Assembly (NCBI RefSeq): GCF_963678635.1
Contig: NC_087068.1
Coordinates: 41,503,649 to 41,567,648, forward strand
From: Symsagittifera roscoffensis
Taxonomy: Eukaryota; Xenacoelomorpha; Acoela; Convolutidae
Direction of reading: 5' to 3'
Length of the DNA stretch: 64,000 nucleotides
In this document: piece by piece, positions 12,840 through 23,863 of the stretch
Numbering within the stretch: position 1 is the stretch's first letter
How the letters are laid out: every line of letters starts with the position of its first letter
Notes under the pieces: model-generated
What the model was told of the DNA's origin: nothing
Database searches by the model: none
The model's input: only the letters and a program-made list of their open reading frames with translations
Position numbers and translations under genes: made by a program

Positions 12840-13980
12840 TGACAAATACAAATTCAATAAAAGCTTACTGTACACGGATACCAACAAAAATTTGTGAATG
12901 GAATCCAATTACTTTTTCAGAAATGTTTACCAACTTGTCTCTGGAATCCAGGAAAATGCAGACACAAAACTGTGTGCCTATCCAGCGAAAAGTTTTGTCT
13001 CGTTTGTTGTTGGTTGCCTATTTTATCCATTTTTTTAAACTAAAAGATTTCAGTTCTCAAAAAGGCAAATTTAAATTTGAAAGGTTGGGTTTTGTATGTC
13101 TGATAATTATAGCAATGAAATTTCTGCTAGTCGATACTTTTTCAGGTTTTCAAACTTTTGTGCTAGTCGAGCGGTCTCCAGTTAAACTTGATGAGAAGCT
13201 TGACGGCTATTTTACGACTGTAGTTTTCGACCTTATAGGTGCCCGATCATTGAAAAAATAACAAACAGTTTAGAGAAATGAACCAAAAAAACAATGTAAT
13301 TGCGATGTAAGCTTTTTCGTCAAGTTTAAATTTTTTTTCTAAAATCCTTTCAGCAGAAAAATTCGAAATTTAGTGGCTAGTAACCGGCCCTCCCTGTTAG
13401 TTAACCGTTTTGTTGTGCTTGTGTTCAACGAGGTTAGAAAAAAAAGTTTTTTTTCCTCATTTTCAGCTCAAATTTTGATAAAATAAAAAAAGTTATGGGA
13501 AAAAAGAAATTTCAGATGTTGTTATTCGATGAGCAAAATATTGTATTTGAATCTATATTTTATTTGTTTCTATATTTGATAAAAAAGGAGAATGCTTGTG
13601 CCAGCAAGAAAAGTTTATTGATAAAATTAACTCTTTCTGATTGAAATTGTTTTAATTAGGAAACGAGCAGACTTATTGACCTGCTGACTATCGATCGATA
13701 GATAGATGGGCTTTTTTGTCAGCCGTGACTTTTGCTCAGGACAATTTCAACAATTCGAATATAGCACCATCAAAATTTTAATGCAAGGAGATCAGAAGTA
13801 ACAAAAAATTCACGCACTCTCGGATCTACATAAAGCTCAATCAGTTAGCTAAATTATGCTCAGAAATAGTTCAAATTGAACGGTAGCAAAGATGTTACGG
13901 GTCTTTAAACACTTTTCTTATAATTCAGGAAATATCTTTTGGCACTAAATCCAATCCTTTTTGTACAGATCGTGGAAGTA
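12840..13980. other. AT-rich stretch with a chance 140-codon frame
   Basis: The plus-strand frame 12,839-13,261 looks like AT-rich chance translation. Its second half contains TGCTAGTCGATAC-type words found again near 49,690-49,750 and 50,190, so it is part of a dispersed repeat. No other gene is seen up to the MITE at 13,983. Confidence 0.4.
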
Positions 13981-13982
13981 CC

Positions 13983-14356
13983 CAGGGGCGGATCTAGGAC
14001 TTTCTCGAGGGGGGTCGACTTTGTTTGTTTTCAGTCGACCAAAATGATTTTGGAGCTCTACCAAAGCACTAAGAAAGACCCTGTTTTGGCCAAAAACAGG
14101 CCAAAAATAGCGTTTTTGAAGCATTTTTGAAAAATTTCGACCAAAAATTGAGTTAAATTGGCGCGCGTTCTTCCCTAAAATATGTATTTATTGGCGCCGA
14201 AGGCGCCTTTAGAAAATCTTTAGGGTCAGTCAGCTAAAAAGGGATATCTCAAAATAGTACAAGGGGGACCCTTTGAGTCGGCAGGGGGTCGAATCCTTGA
14301 GGAAAAATGTGTACATTCCCCTCTCCCCGCTCCCTCTCCCCCCAAATCAGCCCCTG
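13983..14356. mobile_element. MITE with CAGGGGC ends, copy 1
   Basis: It starts CAGGGGCGGATC and ends with the inverted form of CAGGGGCTGATT. The interior contains TATTGGCGCC...GGCGCC and C/G-rich ends. The matching copy at 49,245-49,593 shares the ends and the TATTGGCGCC core. The flanks GAAGTACC and AAAGTTTC agree at five of eight positions, in keeping with a decayed 8-bp duplication. CAGGG-type ends with 8-bp duplications are typical of hAT elements, so this is probably a hAT MITE. Confidence 0.65.
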
Positions 14357-14387
14357 AAAGTTTCCCAACCGAACCAAAGAGAATAAC

Positions 14388-14930
14388 CTACTCTATCTTT
14401 TTTGCAAAAAAAAGTTCAAAATTAACAGGCCAGAATTGAATAAAAGGAGAGAGAAAAAGTGTTGGTCGAACTTTGACCATAAGCGCTCCATGGCAACCAG
14501 TGGCCCAAGGTACTGAGCGGTGGAAAGACAACAGACTCCCATAGAGACTCCAGCAGCCGTTAACGAAACAAGAAATCCCTACTCTCCCAACGAACCGAAA
14601 AATCAAACAAATGGCCGAGGAGCCGACATGTTGTCAAAATTTTACGTCAAAGCTTTTTTTTATGTTTCATTGAATTGAATTGACGCGTAAGCCGTGTGAC
14701 TAATTTATTCAAAGTATAGACAATCTGCGAGGTTGATGAACATGACAGTTTTCGCCTCTCGTTGATGGTTAGGTTGATCTTCCGTTTTAGGTTTTCTATA
14801 TTTTCGATAGTTGGAGTGGTTCAATTACCTCTGCAACATGACCATCAAAGCTTTGTTGTTAATTGATTGTGACACCACTATATGGCAAAAATAAAACAAA
14901 AATATTGATTTCTTAACAAAATAACAAGAA
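14388..14930. other. Stretch without recognised genes
   Basis: The minus-strand frame 14,388-14,606 has no family features. The sequence lies between a MITE and the putative Gypsy LTR and contains nothing else I can name. Confidence 0.35.
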
Positions 14931-14938
14931 GATTAGAA

Positions 14939-15100
14939 TTTTTCTTGGGGTCCAAAAAGTATATGATTCATTGAAAAGTAGGAAATTCCTCATCCGCGAA
15001 AGTTAGTTTAAATGACTTTGGATGCCCAATAATGGCTGCAGTTTCCGATTATAATGGATTTTTTAGCACAATATATGAATTAGAAACTGGGATAAAACTG
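14939..15100 (-). repeat. Putative Gypsy LTR remnant, downstream copy
   Basis: Positions 15,001-15,098 match 18,290-18,387 in the same orientation (AGTTAGTTTA, GCCCAATAATGG versus GCCCATTAATGA, TCCGATTATA, GGATTTTTTA). A second block at 14,942-14,995 matches 18,491-18,556, but here it precedes the first block and there it follows. The pair brackets the minus-strand Gypsy coding region, as LTRs would, although the block order is permuted. LTR borders cannot be fixed by eye. Confidence 0.5.
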
Positions 15101-15291
15101 ATCCATTAAAGTCGCTTACAATAATATTCACTCATTGCATAAACTTTCGTGCACACTTCTGTGTCTTCACTTTCCAACGTCTCAATTTTTGCTTGTAATT
15201 GAGTGTTGGCCGAAAATTGGGATTCTATAAAATGTAGATTAAATAAAATCAGGTAAAGCCGCCGGTTCATTTACAATTTTACAATTGTGTG

Positions 15292-15576
15292 TTAATTCTT
15301 ATATAAGCAATTTTCTATTTTAATCGGCAGATATGTCTCGTCCGGAAACGCCGACGGAATGGAAGTAATCAAGTTGCACCTCGTGCTAGTAAGTTCTGTG
15401 TTTTCGCTGGTTTTATATGTATCAATTTTTTCTATATCGTCGTCGCGGCTTTCTTTTGCTTGGATGTCTTGGTAATAATTTCCGTATTGTTTGGAAAATT
15501 GCATACTCGTTTCTGATAAGTCCAAAAGAATTCCTTCCCCCATACCACCGCTAGTATTTCTCACTCGCTCGTTCAT
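15292..15576 (-). CDS. Unidentified 94-codon ORF next to the Gypsy RNase H
   Basis: The minus-strand open frame begins MNERVRNTSGGMGEG and ends NCLYKN. It is acidic and polar in its middle (KESRDDDIEKIDTYK) and has no membrane segment. It starts a few bases after the Gypsy RNase H reading stops (LNDAEKK), in a different frame. The frame has no internal stop, unlike the rotted pol next to it. It could be a captured fragment, an exon of an unknown minus-strand gene, or chance. Confidence 0.25.
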   Translation of the reverse strand: MNERVRNTSGGMGEGILLDLSETSMQFSKQYGNYYQDIQAKESRDDDIEKIDTYKTSENTELTSTRCNLITSIPSAFPDETYLPIKIENCLYKN

Positions 15577-15589
15577 TATTTTTTTTCGG

Positions 15590-18096
15590 CGTCATTCAGT
15601 TATCTTGAAGCGAAGGAGATGGGCCTCCAGTCATCAGAGCCTAAATGTTTGAGTACCACTCCGAGTGCATTATGACTTGTGTCGCATACTATCCGGATAT
15701 CAAGATATACGTCAAAATACTTTAGTTCGACTATGGTAGCGATTTTAGAGCTTCGTTTGATACGCCAGTGTCCATGTATTCGTCACTTTTCTTTGTTAAC
15801 AGAGGTCGTAAAGTTGCAGACGAATCGGTTAGCGCTGGCCGATATTTGCGCAGACTGTGAATAGAACCCAAAAAAAATTAAGCTGTGAAAGTGTAAGAGG
15901 GGCTGCGACTTTCGGATTGATCGTGTTACTGCGGTCGGGATTATCATGTGGTCTAACCATTCGCTTTCGTGTTTAGCAAAATTACCCTTGTTTAGTTTTA
16001 ATTACTTTAATTAAGTTTTTTTCTAGCTTTTTCAGTATGTTTTTTACCGTGACGATGTGTTTTACATCGCTGTTTTGGTAACTTGTTAAATGTTATCGAC
16101 GAAATCGTGTGCCTGTGAAAACTCCGAGAGTATTGCGTAAATCATCCTTTAAAATTCTGCAGAAATCGTCGCCTGTGAAAACTCGCCTTAAAATTCTGCA
16201 GAAATCGTGTGCCTGTGAAACCTCCGAGAGTATTGCGTACATAATCCATTAAAATTCTGCAAAAATTGTCGTTGCGCCGTAGAAACCCGTTTATAATCCA
16301 TACGTAACGGTTAATTTTTCTCTGAACAGTGAAAAACTGCTTTGTACGCTCGTTTCCGGGCTGAGTGGTAGTTAGCCATACGCGTACGTTACGTCCAATG
16401 TAGAAAATAGAAGTTTCCTGTTTTTCTTTTGCTTTTTTTTTTGTCCTACAATATCCATTAAATCTTCGATATCTGGCAATTGATGTTTGTTTTCATAAAT
16501 TTGTTTGCTTAGTTCCCTCGATTTCACTGATAGTTTTTTTCCCCAGTTTTCTTTTCTGTTATTTTTATTGGTGATGCGAAGTACTTATCCAAGCCACCCA
16601 TGAGTTTTTTCAGTTGTTCAGCAGAGTCCTCATAATTTTTTTTGTAGCTTCGGAACCCTATTCTTTTTTTTGTTTATTGTTTGGCATTAGTTTTTCATAA
16701 AAGTTCTGTCCGCATCCAAAAACTCTTAGTTCGCCCGCGCGTGTTGCTTTTTAGACCAGTTGCAATCCGAAGTTCGACCTTAATTTTCTCCCAAAGATGG
16801 CTGATAATTTTCGTCCTATCTTTATTATTTCGTCCTAATTTTATGCCTATGTTGCGCAACGCCCTTTTTAGTTCGCCAATTGTGAAGATCAAAACTTGCG
16901 AGCCACTATTAATCTGCGCGCTTGTTTGCTTCCCGTTGCTTTTGATTTTCACTTTCGTTTCAGCTATTTGTTGCTACGTTTTTTGCTTGGATTGTATCGG
17001 CATTACTACATAATCTCCTGAGCTGACGGAATTCTATGAGTTCTGTTTCTCCTTCGGCTTTTCAAACCATCCGATCGACCTCCTATAATGGGACTGAATA
17101 CCCTGCATCTCCCCTGACTCATCCTCTTCCTTTTATCACTCCAACGACCGGTCACCATCGGTATCCGCATATCACCCAGCACGGTTGCTCATATTATTCC
17201 ATTTTCGACAAAAAAGGCACGTTGCTCCTAGGGCTGGACATTTTGCCCGTGTCTAAATCTCGCCAAATTGCACTTGCATCTTTTCCTGCTACCCATATGC
17301 GCCTTCCTCCTCGAAACTCGGGTCGTCCTCTATTTAGCTCTCATGCTCGTTCCTTACTTGTTCGATAGCTTCCTCCTGTCGCTCCTTTCGGTTCTGTTTT
17401 AACCTGGAGTGCTCCTCCGGTAGCTCCGGTTGACGAAGCTCCCGAGCTGTTGTTAGGTAGTTCTTAGCGCATTTATCCTTCCGATAATGATATCGGATAC
17501 ACCTCCTCCTTTTGGTTGATCTGCAGATTGATGATATTAACGATGAAGACATCCCTTAAAATCCTGGTCTCCGGTGTTTAGAAATTACACCGCACCGCTA
17601 AGCCATTTAGAACCGAAGGGGAAAAAGTCCAACTACCCGATATGTTGCTTTCTTGCTAGCAGCGAAAATTTTTCATAGTTCTCATTCCGCTCTTTCTTAA
17701 ACTCAGTTTCCAGAGTTTCCATTGCATCTAGTTATCGTGAGTAACGAGTCGTTAACAGATCCAGGTGTGGTTTGCACCTGTGGAAATCATCCTGTCACTT
17801 TTCTTCCAGGAATAAGTTGAGCTTTGATATCAGCGTCTGCTCCGCCTCTAATCGGTTCTTTCCGCCTACATTCGCCGGCAGGACAGTAATTTTGCAGTAG
17901 TAAGCTTATTCTCGTACCAGAAGTTTCTCGAATTAATCACGTGTTTGGCTACCATTCCTTTTTGAATTAGGTTAAACCACAGTTTCAGCAGCATGGGTGG
18001 CTCAGCAGCAAATTTTAGATGGAGTTTTTGGAGCAGTTAAAAGGACGTTATTCCAAGTGAGTTCTTCCCCCCACTTTGGCCTGTCGGCTGCGCCAT
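15590..18096 (-). mobile_element. Decayed Ty3/Gypsy retrotransposon, gag-PR-RT-RNase H
   Basis: On the minus strand a gag-like ATG lies at 18,096. A zinc-knuckle pair reads through one frameshift near 17,285-17,190 (CKCNLARFRHG, then KCPALGATCLFC). A protease-like block at about 16,950-16,880 has NGKQTSAQINSGSQV, where the catalytic Asp of the D-S/T-G box is Asn. RT has LDVTYAYG near 16,400-16,377, and a degenerate catalytic box HDFVDN near 16,110-16,090 where active elements have F/YxDD. The RNase H start near 15,690-15,600 has DTSHNALGVVLK and PISFASR. There are many stops and frameshifts, and no integrase in this copy. A separate integrase fragment lies upstream at 18,571-18,858. Confidence 0.8.
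16105..16280 (-). repeat. Tandem duplication inside the Gypsy RT
   Basis: The words GTGCCTGTGAAA, CTCCGAGAGTATTGCGTA and TTAAAATTCTGCAGAAATCG occur two to three times in a row. The duplicated piece sits just upstream of the catalytic box in coding order and inserts extra RT sequence. Confidence 0.7.
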
Positions 18097-18109
18097 GTTA
18101 AGAAAAAGT

Positions 18110-18560
18110 AAGTCCAACTGTAATTTTCAGAGTATTGAAAGAACAACTGTATAATCTGAAGTATAGACAATGAAATAGAGTTCAAAAAATAGACAGACAA
18201 CTCCAAAGATTCAATACCAGTTATCACCAGAAAATTGACAGTTTTTGAACAGAACTAAAAAGGGCTTGAACTAATTTAATCACTATCAGAGTTAGTTTAG
18301 ATGAGTTTTTATGCCCATTAATGACCGCAGTATCCGATTATAGGGGATTTTTTAAGCACAACTTTTGAATTAGAAGTTGAGATAAAAAACAATCAATTGT
18401 GAAAAAACATAATCAATAATAATTGTATCCAAAATTAGATGGATCAATAAAATATTATGATCGAATAAAATGTAATATTTTTTTCAAATTTTGCTTGGGC
18501 TTCAAAAAGAGAGACAAAAATCGATTATGAAGTGATTGAAATCCTGTTCATCTCCATTTT
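18110..18560 (-). repeat. Putative Gypsy LTR, upstream copy
   Basis: It contains the two blocks shared with 14,939-15,100. It lies between an integrase fragment (18,571-18,858) and a gag start (18,096), both on the minus strand. It therefore sits where a 3' LTR of one copy and a 5' LTR of the next copy would coincide. Confidence 0.45.
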
Positions 18561-18570
18561 ATTATGATTG

Positions 18571-18858
18571 TTACAAAAAATAACTTTTATTCACTGTTAA
18601 CGCTTGAAACCACGGTTCCGATTTTCCTTCTCGAGCGTAAGTCAACATTGAATTCTTAAAATTTCCGATTGTTCGGTGCTCGTTCACAGGCGATTGGATG
18701 ATTTTGTTTCGTTCCTCATTGTTGAATCTTCTCACCTCCTTGGACATAAAATTTGTTCCATGATCTACGTTAGTTCGAGTATGTATCAAATAGGTTAATA
18801 TGTATGTTTTTAGGAACTTAAGTAGCTTATCCGAACGATTTGATCTGCGTACCATCAA
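18571..18858 (-). pseudogene. Ty3/Gypsy integrase fragment
   Basis: The 95-codon minus-strand frame holds DHGTNFMSKEVRRF and IIQSPVNEHRTIGNFKNSML, which correspond to the DxGxxFxSKE and SPxNxxxxGxxER parts of a Gypsy integrase core. The first position reads DHGT where DQGT/DNGT is usual. The upstream catalytic Asp and zinc-binding HHCC part are absent. It is a remnant of the same or a related element. Confidence 0.75.
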
Positions 18859-18913
18859 TGGCTACCTTGAAAATTGACTAGCTGCTACTCTGACGTACTT
18901 TTTGGACTTGTTT

Positions 18914-19001
18914 AACTAATTTATTGGTACTCAAAATTTTTTGTCGGAACTAATTTTTGTCATTATTGAAACTAATTTATTGGTACTCAAAATTTTTTGT
19001 C
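18914..19001. repeat. Short direct repeat
   Basis: A unit of about 32 bp beginning CTAATTTATTGGTACTCAAA occurs at 18,914 and again at 18,970. Confidence 0.8.
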
Positions 19002-20240
19002 GATCGAGGCAAGACTTCTGTAAATTTACGTGTACCACACGTCTTTGGCCTCTGCATACAAGTTCGAAGCCCACTGATGGTAAAATTTAGTCGTTTATTC
19101 ACCGCGTCGTGTAGTGTACTTTTAATTTCTAAATTTTTTTTCATCCATAGGCATCTCTTAGGTAGAAATTGTGAGTATATTGAGCATAATATTTAAATTT
19201 TAGTGTGCACTTCGAATCTAATTATTTTATCTTCACTTAAACTTCAACTCCAACCTTTTTTTCTCCGTTTCATCTGATGCCATCATTTGTGCTCCGATCA
19301 TTCGATTGCATCGTAAAGAAGTGGCTTGACTCTCCAACTGTTTTTATATGACACAATTTCGGGCACTACAACAACAGTTCTATTGAAACAGAGGTGTAAC
19401 CAGAATATTTTCATTTTTCTTGACTAAATTTTAAAATTTGTTCTCAAAAACAGATCCCGTTTTCAAGAAAAACTGCACTGAGAACAACATTTAGAAATAG
19501 AATTTTTTATTCAGGGTGTACTGTTTTTGCTTTTTTGCATAGAGTTTATATAATTTTAATACCCTTTTCCGATTGACGAAGGGTTAAATTGTACTGTTTT
19601 TTTTCGCGCAGTGCCAGATATTCAGAGTAAATCAGTTACTAAAGATTTGATGCAAACGGGTGATCATTCATACAAAAGCTATTTCAGTCTTTTTTCGAGC
19701 CACATTCACAATTTCCAAAAACTCCATTGTTTTGGAAAAAACTTTATAATTTTTGTTTCTCTAGCGTTGAACAATGACCAATTTTGCACCAAAAAATTGA
19801 TAAGAGCGAAGAACATTTATGATAAAAGAAATAATGTAATATTTTAATTAAGCAATATATCAATATGTTAGACACGCGCAAGCTACCGCGTGTTTTTGAA
19901 ATTGACTCATTTGCAAAAGGCCTAAACAAGTCGCCTATTTCTGACGTTAAATTTCTTTGAGTCAGATTGATTTTTGTGCACGCATGTTTTTGCGATTCGA
20001 TGAATTTTCATTGCATTTTTAGCTGAACAAGCTACTATAGTGTTGAATTAAAACAACCGGATAAAGTGAGCTGAAACAGAATTTTTAAACTCATTATTTT
20101 TCTCACATTTGGTTTTATTTTGCCCAAAAACGATAAAAAAAATTGCTTGGAGTTTTAACACTTCAAGAGGAAAAACTTGCTTGGAGTTTTAATAGCTTTT
20201 TTATGGTTCATATTTTTAATTGAAACAAATTACACCATTA
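19002..20240. other. Stretch without recognised genes
   Basis: Only AT-rich chance frames (18,957-19,196, 19,611-19,847) are present. I see no splice-framed coding block or named repeat. Confidence 0.35.
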
Positions 20241-20242
20241 AA

Positions 20243-20357
20243 ACGGGTCAAATCATTTGGTTCAAAATTAAACAGGTAAACAGGGTCAATTGTAGTTATT
20301 ACTGCACTAATTGACCCTGTTCACCTTCTTCATTTTGAACCAGATGAATTGACCGTA
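20243..20357. repeat. Fold-back element (imperfect palindrome)
   Basis: The left arm (GGGTCAAATCATTTGGTTCAAAAT, then AACAGGGTCAATT) is repeated in inverse order and complement on the right (AATTGACCCTGTT, then ATTTTGAACCAGATGAATTGACC). The arms are about 50 bp around a short centre near 20,302. It is probably a fold-back MITE. Confidence 0.7.
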
Positions 20358-20544
20358 TAATTTTGATACCAAAATTTGCAAAAAAAAATGCACGATGAAA
20401 AAGCTGGTAAAAAGCAAGCAATTTTTGAAAGTTGCCTTTTTAGGAATGGTAAAAGATAAAGGTTCACACTTTAGCAACTTTATATTCCTTCCAACTCAGA
20501 AGCGTGTCAAAATAATCAGAGTCAAAAGTTTTTGTCCTTTTAAA

Positions 20545-21076
20545 GCGTTACTAGAACATCTGTGCTCGGGCTGGTTTTTTTTAACCAAACTTCGGCTTTT
20601 AACAAACAATTTTTGGCAGAAATTTTTTTTACCTGTGATCAGTTTTTTTAAAAGCTATGAGGGTTTAAAAATTGCCAATATGGCCAAGTTGGAACAATTA
20701 ACGAACGATATATTTTGCGCTATTAACGAATAAGCCGAGATTTAATCCGTCTTAGAAATCGTTCCAAATTGGTTGAAGGAAGCTTATTTGCCATCAATGA
20801 TTTGTTAATAGGAGCGAAATCAAGACGAGATTTAATCCCTCTATCAAAATACCGAATTGGTTGAAACAGGCTTTTTGCCATAACTTCAACGTTAATAGGA
20901 GTAAAATCTATCACTTTGTACTTCATATGGCGTGTGAGAGATGATTTTAAAAAACTCTAAGTTTTTGTAATTTTTGAAAAATTCGTCAATTTTTTCTTAA
21001 AGCGAACACTGCTTCATAGACTTCAAAAGACAGTCAAAAGATTCAAAACTTGGCCCTGATACGAGCCGTCTTGTTA
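20545..21076 (+). repeat. Dispersed element R, copy 1
   Basis: R landmarks in order: TGTGCTCGGG then T-run, CCTGTGATCA, a TTGCCA..TGGCCAA word, the GATATATTTTGCGCTATTAACG core, TTTAATCCGTCTTAGAAATCG, CACTTTGTACTTCATATGGCGTGTG, and the end CCTGATACGAGCCGTCTTG. This copy carries an internal partial duplication (about 20,735-20,820 and 20,826-20,910). Confidence 0.7.
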
Positions 21077-21133
21077 ATTATATAGCAAATAATTGAAAAT
21101 TTTATGGAATAAAAAATTTAGATCATAATATTA

Positions 21134-21203
21134 AGGGGAGAAATGTCAAAATTTTAACGGATTTTCTCCCGCTACGAGCAGTCAAAACGTTACATTTCTC
21201 CCC
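21134..21203. repeat. Short inverted repeat
   Basis: The terminal words GGGGAGAAATGT and ACATTTCTCCCC are perfect 12-bp complements bounding 70 bp. The interior contains CTACGAGCAGTC, a word also found at the end of element R. Confidence 0.7.
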
Positions 21204-21399
21204 GAACTTCTGGTGGTTTGAAAAATGTAAGCAACACTAATTTGGGATAAACGCACCCGCAATGAAAAAAGTCGATAAAAATCGATTATATACAGAAAAA
21301 TCTACAGATTGAGGTATGTTTAAAATCGATTTATCTACAACCATTTTTCGAACGATAATCAATTCCGAGAGAATCCATTTTTTTCCACCAAAACGATAG

Positions 21400-21565
21400 A
21401 GTTTTTGTGCCAATTAATCAATTTTTCTATTATGTAAAACCTGTATGTAATCTGTAGATAATCTGCATATAGTCAGTATATAATCTTTTTACAATAAAAC
21501 CTGTAGATAATCCATAGATAATCTGCATATAATCTGTATGAAATCTGTATCAAATTGATTCTTTT
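21400..21565. repeat. Degenerate short tandem repeat (ATAATCTGTAG-like)
   Basis: Words of 10-11 bp such as GTAGATAATC, GCATATAATC and GTATATAATC recur about ten times. Confidence 0.5.
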
Positions 21566-21817
21566 GCCTAAAAAAGGTAGGGGTCGTAACAACTTCAATT
21601 TTGACCAATCAAAATTTAAATTAAAAATTTTTGTTTACAAATTCAACAGAAAATTGCAACCAGGAAGAAAAGTCAGGAGAAAATTTTCCTCAGTTTAATA
21701 AAGAGCTGAACTCACTTGAGGAAACTTGGTTACCGCAAACTACAAGTTTCAAGCGATCCCTCTAACATTTTGCAATCTAAGGGTTTCCGCGGTAAAAAAA
21801 GTAATTTTGTGCAAAAA

Positions 21818-22017
21818 NNNNNNNNNNNNNNNNNNNNNNNNNNNNNNNNNNNNNNNNNNNNNNNNNNNNNNNNNNNNNNNNNNNNNNNNNNNNNNNNNNN
21901 NNNNNNNNNNNNNNNNNNNNNNNNNNNNNNNNNNNNNNNNNNNNNNNNNNNNNNNNNNNNNNNNNNNNNNNNNNNNNNNNNNNNNNNNNNNNNNNNNNNN
22001 NNNNNNNNNNNNNNNNN
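21818..22017. other. Assembly gap, 200 N
   Basis: Exactly 200 N, the usual placeholder length for a gap of unknown size. The gap interrupts or borders an R copy, which resumes at 22,018. Missing ADAM exons could lie in it. Confidence 0.98.
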
Positions 22018-22335
22018 CCTGTGATTATTTTTCCTAAAATTATGGAGGTTTAAATATTGCCATTTTGGCCAATTTGGGACAATTAACGCGCAATATATTT
22101 CTTGCTATTAACGCGTCAGCGGAATTTTCACCCGTCTTAGAAATCATTCCAAGTTGGTTGAAGGAAGATTATTTGCCGTAATTTGTATGTTACTACGAGC
22201 AAACTTATCACTTTGTACTTTATATGGCGTGTGGGGGATGATTTTATTTTTGTTCATGTTATTACTGCTCAATAGACCTTAAAAGGCAGTCGGAACATTC
22301 AGGGCTTTGCCCTGATACGAGCAGTCTTGTTGAAC
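22018..22335 (+). repeat. Dispersed element R, copy 2 (5' part lost in gap)
   Basis: It resumes at CCTGTGATTATT and continues through GCGCAATATATTTCTTGCTATTAACGCG (two pieces), the TTTATATGGCGTGTGGGGGATG word, and the end hairpin CAGGGCTTTGCCCTG followed by ATACGAGCAGTCTTGTTG. Confidence 0.75.
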
Positions 22336-22626
22336 ATTTTGGTCAACCTGAGATCTTAGATAAATTTGAAATCAGGCTAATAAAAAACAAAAAAATATAT
22401 GTCTTGATCTTCTTGGTTCATGGCGGTTCTCGAATTAGCACAGAAACCGGGAAATTGTCGAAATTAGTCAAAATATCATCCTAGTACTCAGTTTCTGCTA
22501 CAAGTTTTCGGTTTTTAAGGCAACTCGAAAATCCAATGACAACAATTGCAATGTTAGCTATGAAAATCAAATCAATTGAACACGTTTTTGCGCATAAAAT
22601 CAGTGTTTTGTGTGTGATGTTTATAG

Positions 22627-22631
<5 letters not shown>

Positions 22632-22699
<68 letters not shown>
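22632..22699. repeat. (AT)n microsatellite
   Basis: About 34 uninterrupted AT dinucleotides. Confidence 0.97.
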
Positions 22700-22702
<3 letters not shown>

Positions 22703-23817
22703 GACTATTTAAACATTTAAAGAACAAATAGCTTTGAGTCTTTTGAAATTTTTCAAATTTGGCTACGGATAATATACTGGGTTTCACCCAAAAAGCTGCA
22801 ATTGCACTTTATAAATCTCAATATGATTTGAAAAAAATGTAAAATCTTGATTACCAATTTGTTTCAGAAGTAGATTTACCATTAATTCTTCAATCAAAGC
22901 TCAAAAAAGCCTGCAGCAGTTGGTTTTCCAATAAAGAGATCAAATTTTGTTCAGATTTTGTCAAAAAAAAACCAGTTGAAGAATTGATTCAAATTCAAAT
23001 CAATAGGACCTTTCTACATTTATGGGCACCTGTCAACAAACATGTTCCAAAAAATTGTAATAAAGCTGGAAATGGTGTGAATATGGCGTTACTATATTAG
23101 CAAAAGTTCAAAATATATGACTTGTTTTCGCAAAATGGAACTAGTTTTATATATTATTTTTGTTTTTCAAATTTCATAAAAATCAAATGGCAAGCCAGTT
23201 GCAATGAAAAATTTTTCATAATTTTTGAATTTTTAAATTTGATGGAATGATCAAAAAATTGATTTCATTAACATGTTATGTCAGAGAAAAAATTGAACCA
23301 ACCAAATTTGATAAAAAATGAATTGGGTGTGTTTTTATCCACCCAAAATCAGATAAAAACACCAGCGAAACGTTTTAAGTCAAAGTTTTTTATAAATGTG
23401 TTTCAATTAGTTTTAAAAATTAGTTTCTTGTTTTTTTTGTTCTTAACTATTGATTTCACCATCAATTGTTGTTTACCATAAATTTCTTTTGTAGAAAGCC
23501 GAATGAATATAATATGAACCCTTCTTCTTTTCCACTACATGCACCTTTTACGGTGAAAGTCTTGGAAAAAAAATTAATTTTTTATTTATTAGAAAAAGTA
23601 AAACTTATTTACGTTTGTAGTAATAAAAATTCAATTGATTACTTGCTATAAACTATACAATATTTTTCACTTTTCTGGAAAATAGCCAAAACTGTTCACC
23701 AAATGATCAAAATCCAGCTTGAAGTCTCTGTTTGACTTTTTTGGCCTTTCCGTCCGGACACTGTTCGACTTGTTTCATTTTTCTGGAAATCTTGGGACTT
23801 AGCTCAATTCAGAGAAA

Positions 23818-23820
<3 letters not shown>

Positions 23821-23859
<39 letters not shown>

Positions 23860-23863
23860 GAGA
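23821..23863. repeat. (AG)n microsatellite
   Basis: About 21 AG dinucleotides with one GGG interruption near 23,848. Confidence 0.95.

Noticed and set aside
12839-13261. 140-codon plus-strand frame, one of the longest in the window
   Set aside because: Its composition is that of AT-rich chance translation, it has no domain, and part of it is a dispersed repeat also found near 49.7 and 50.2 kb.
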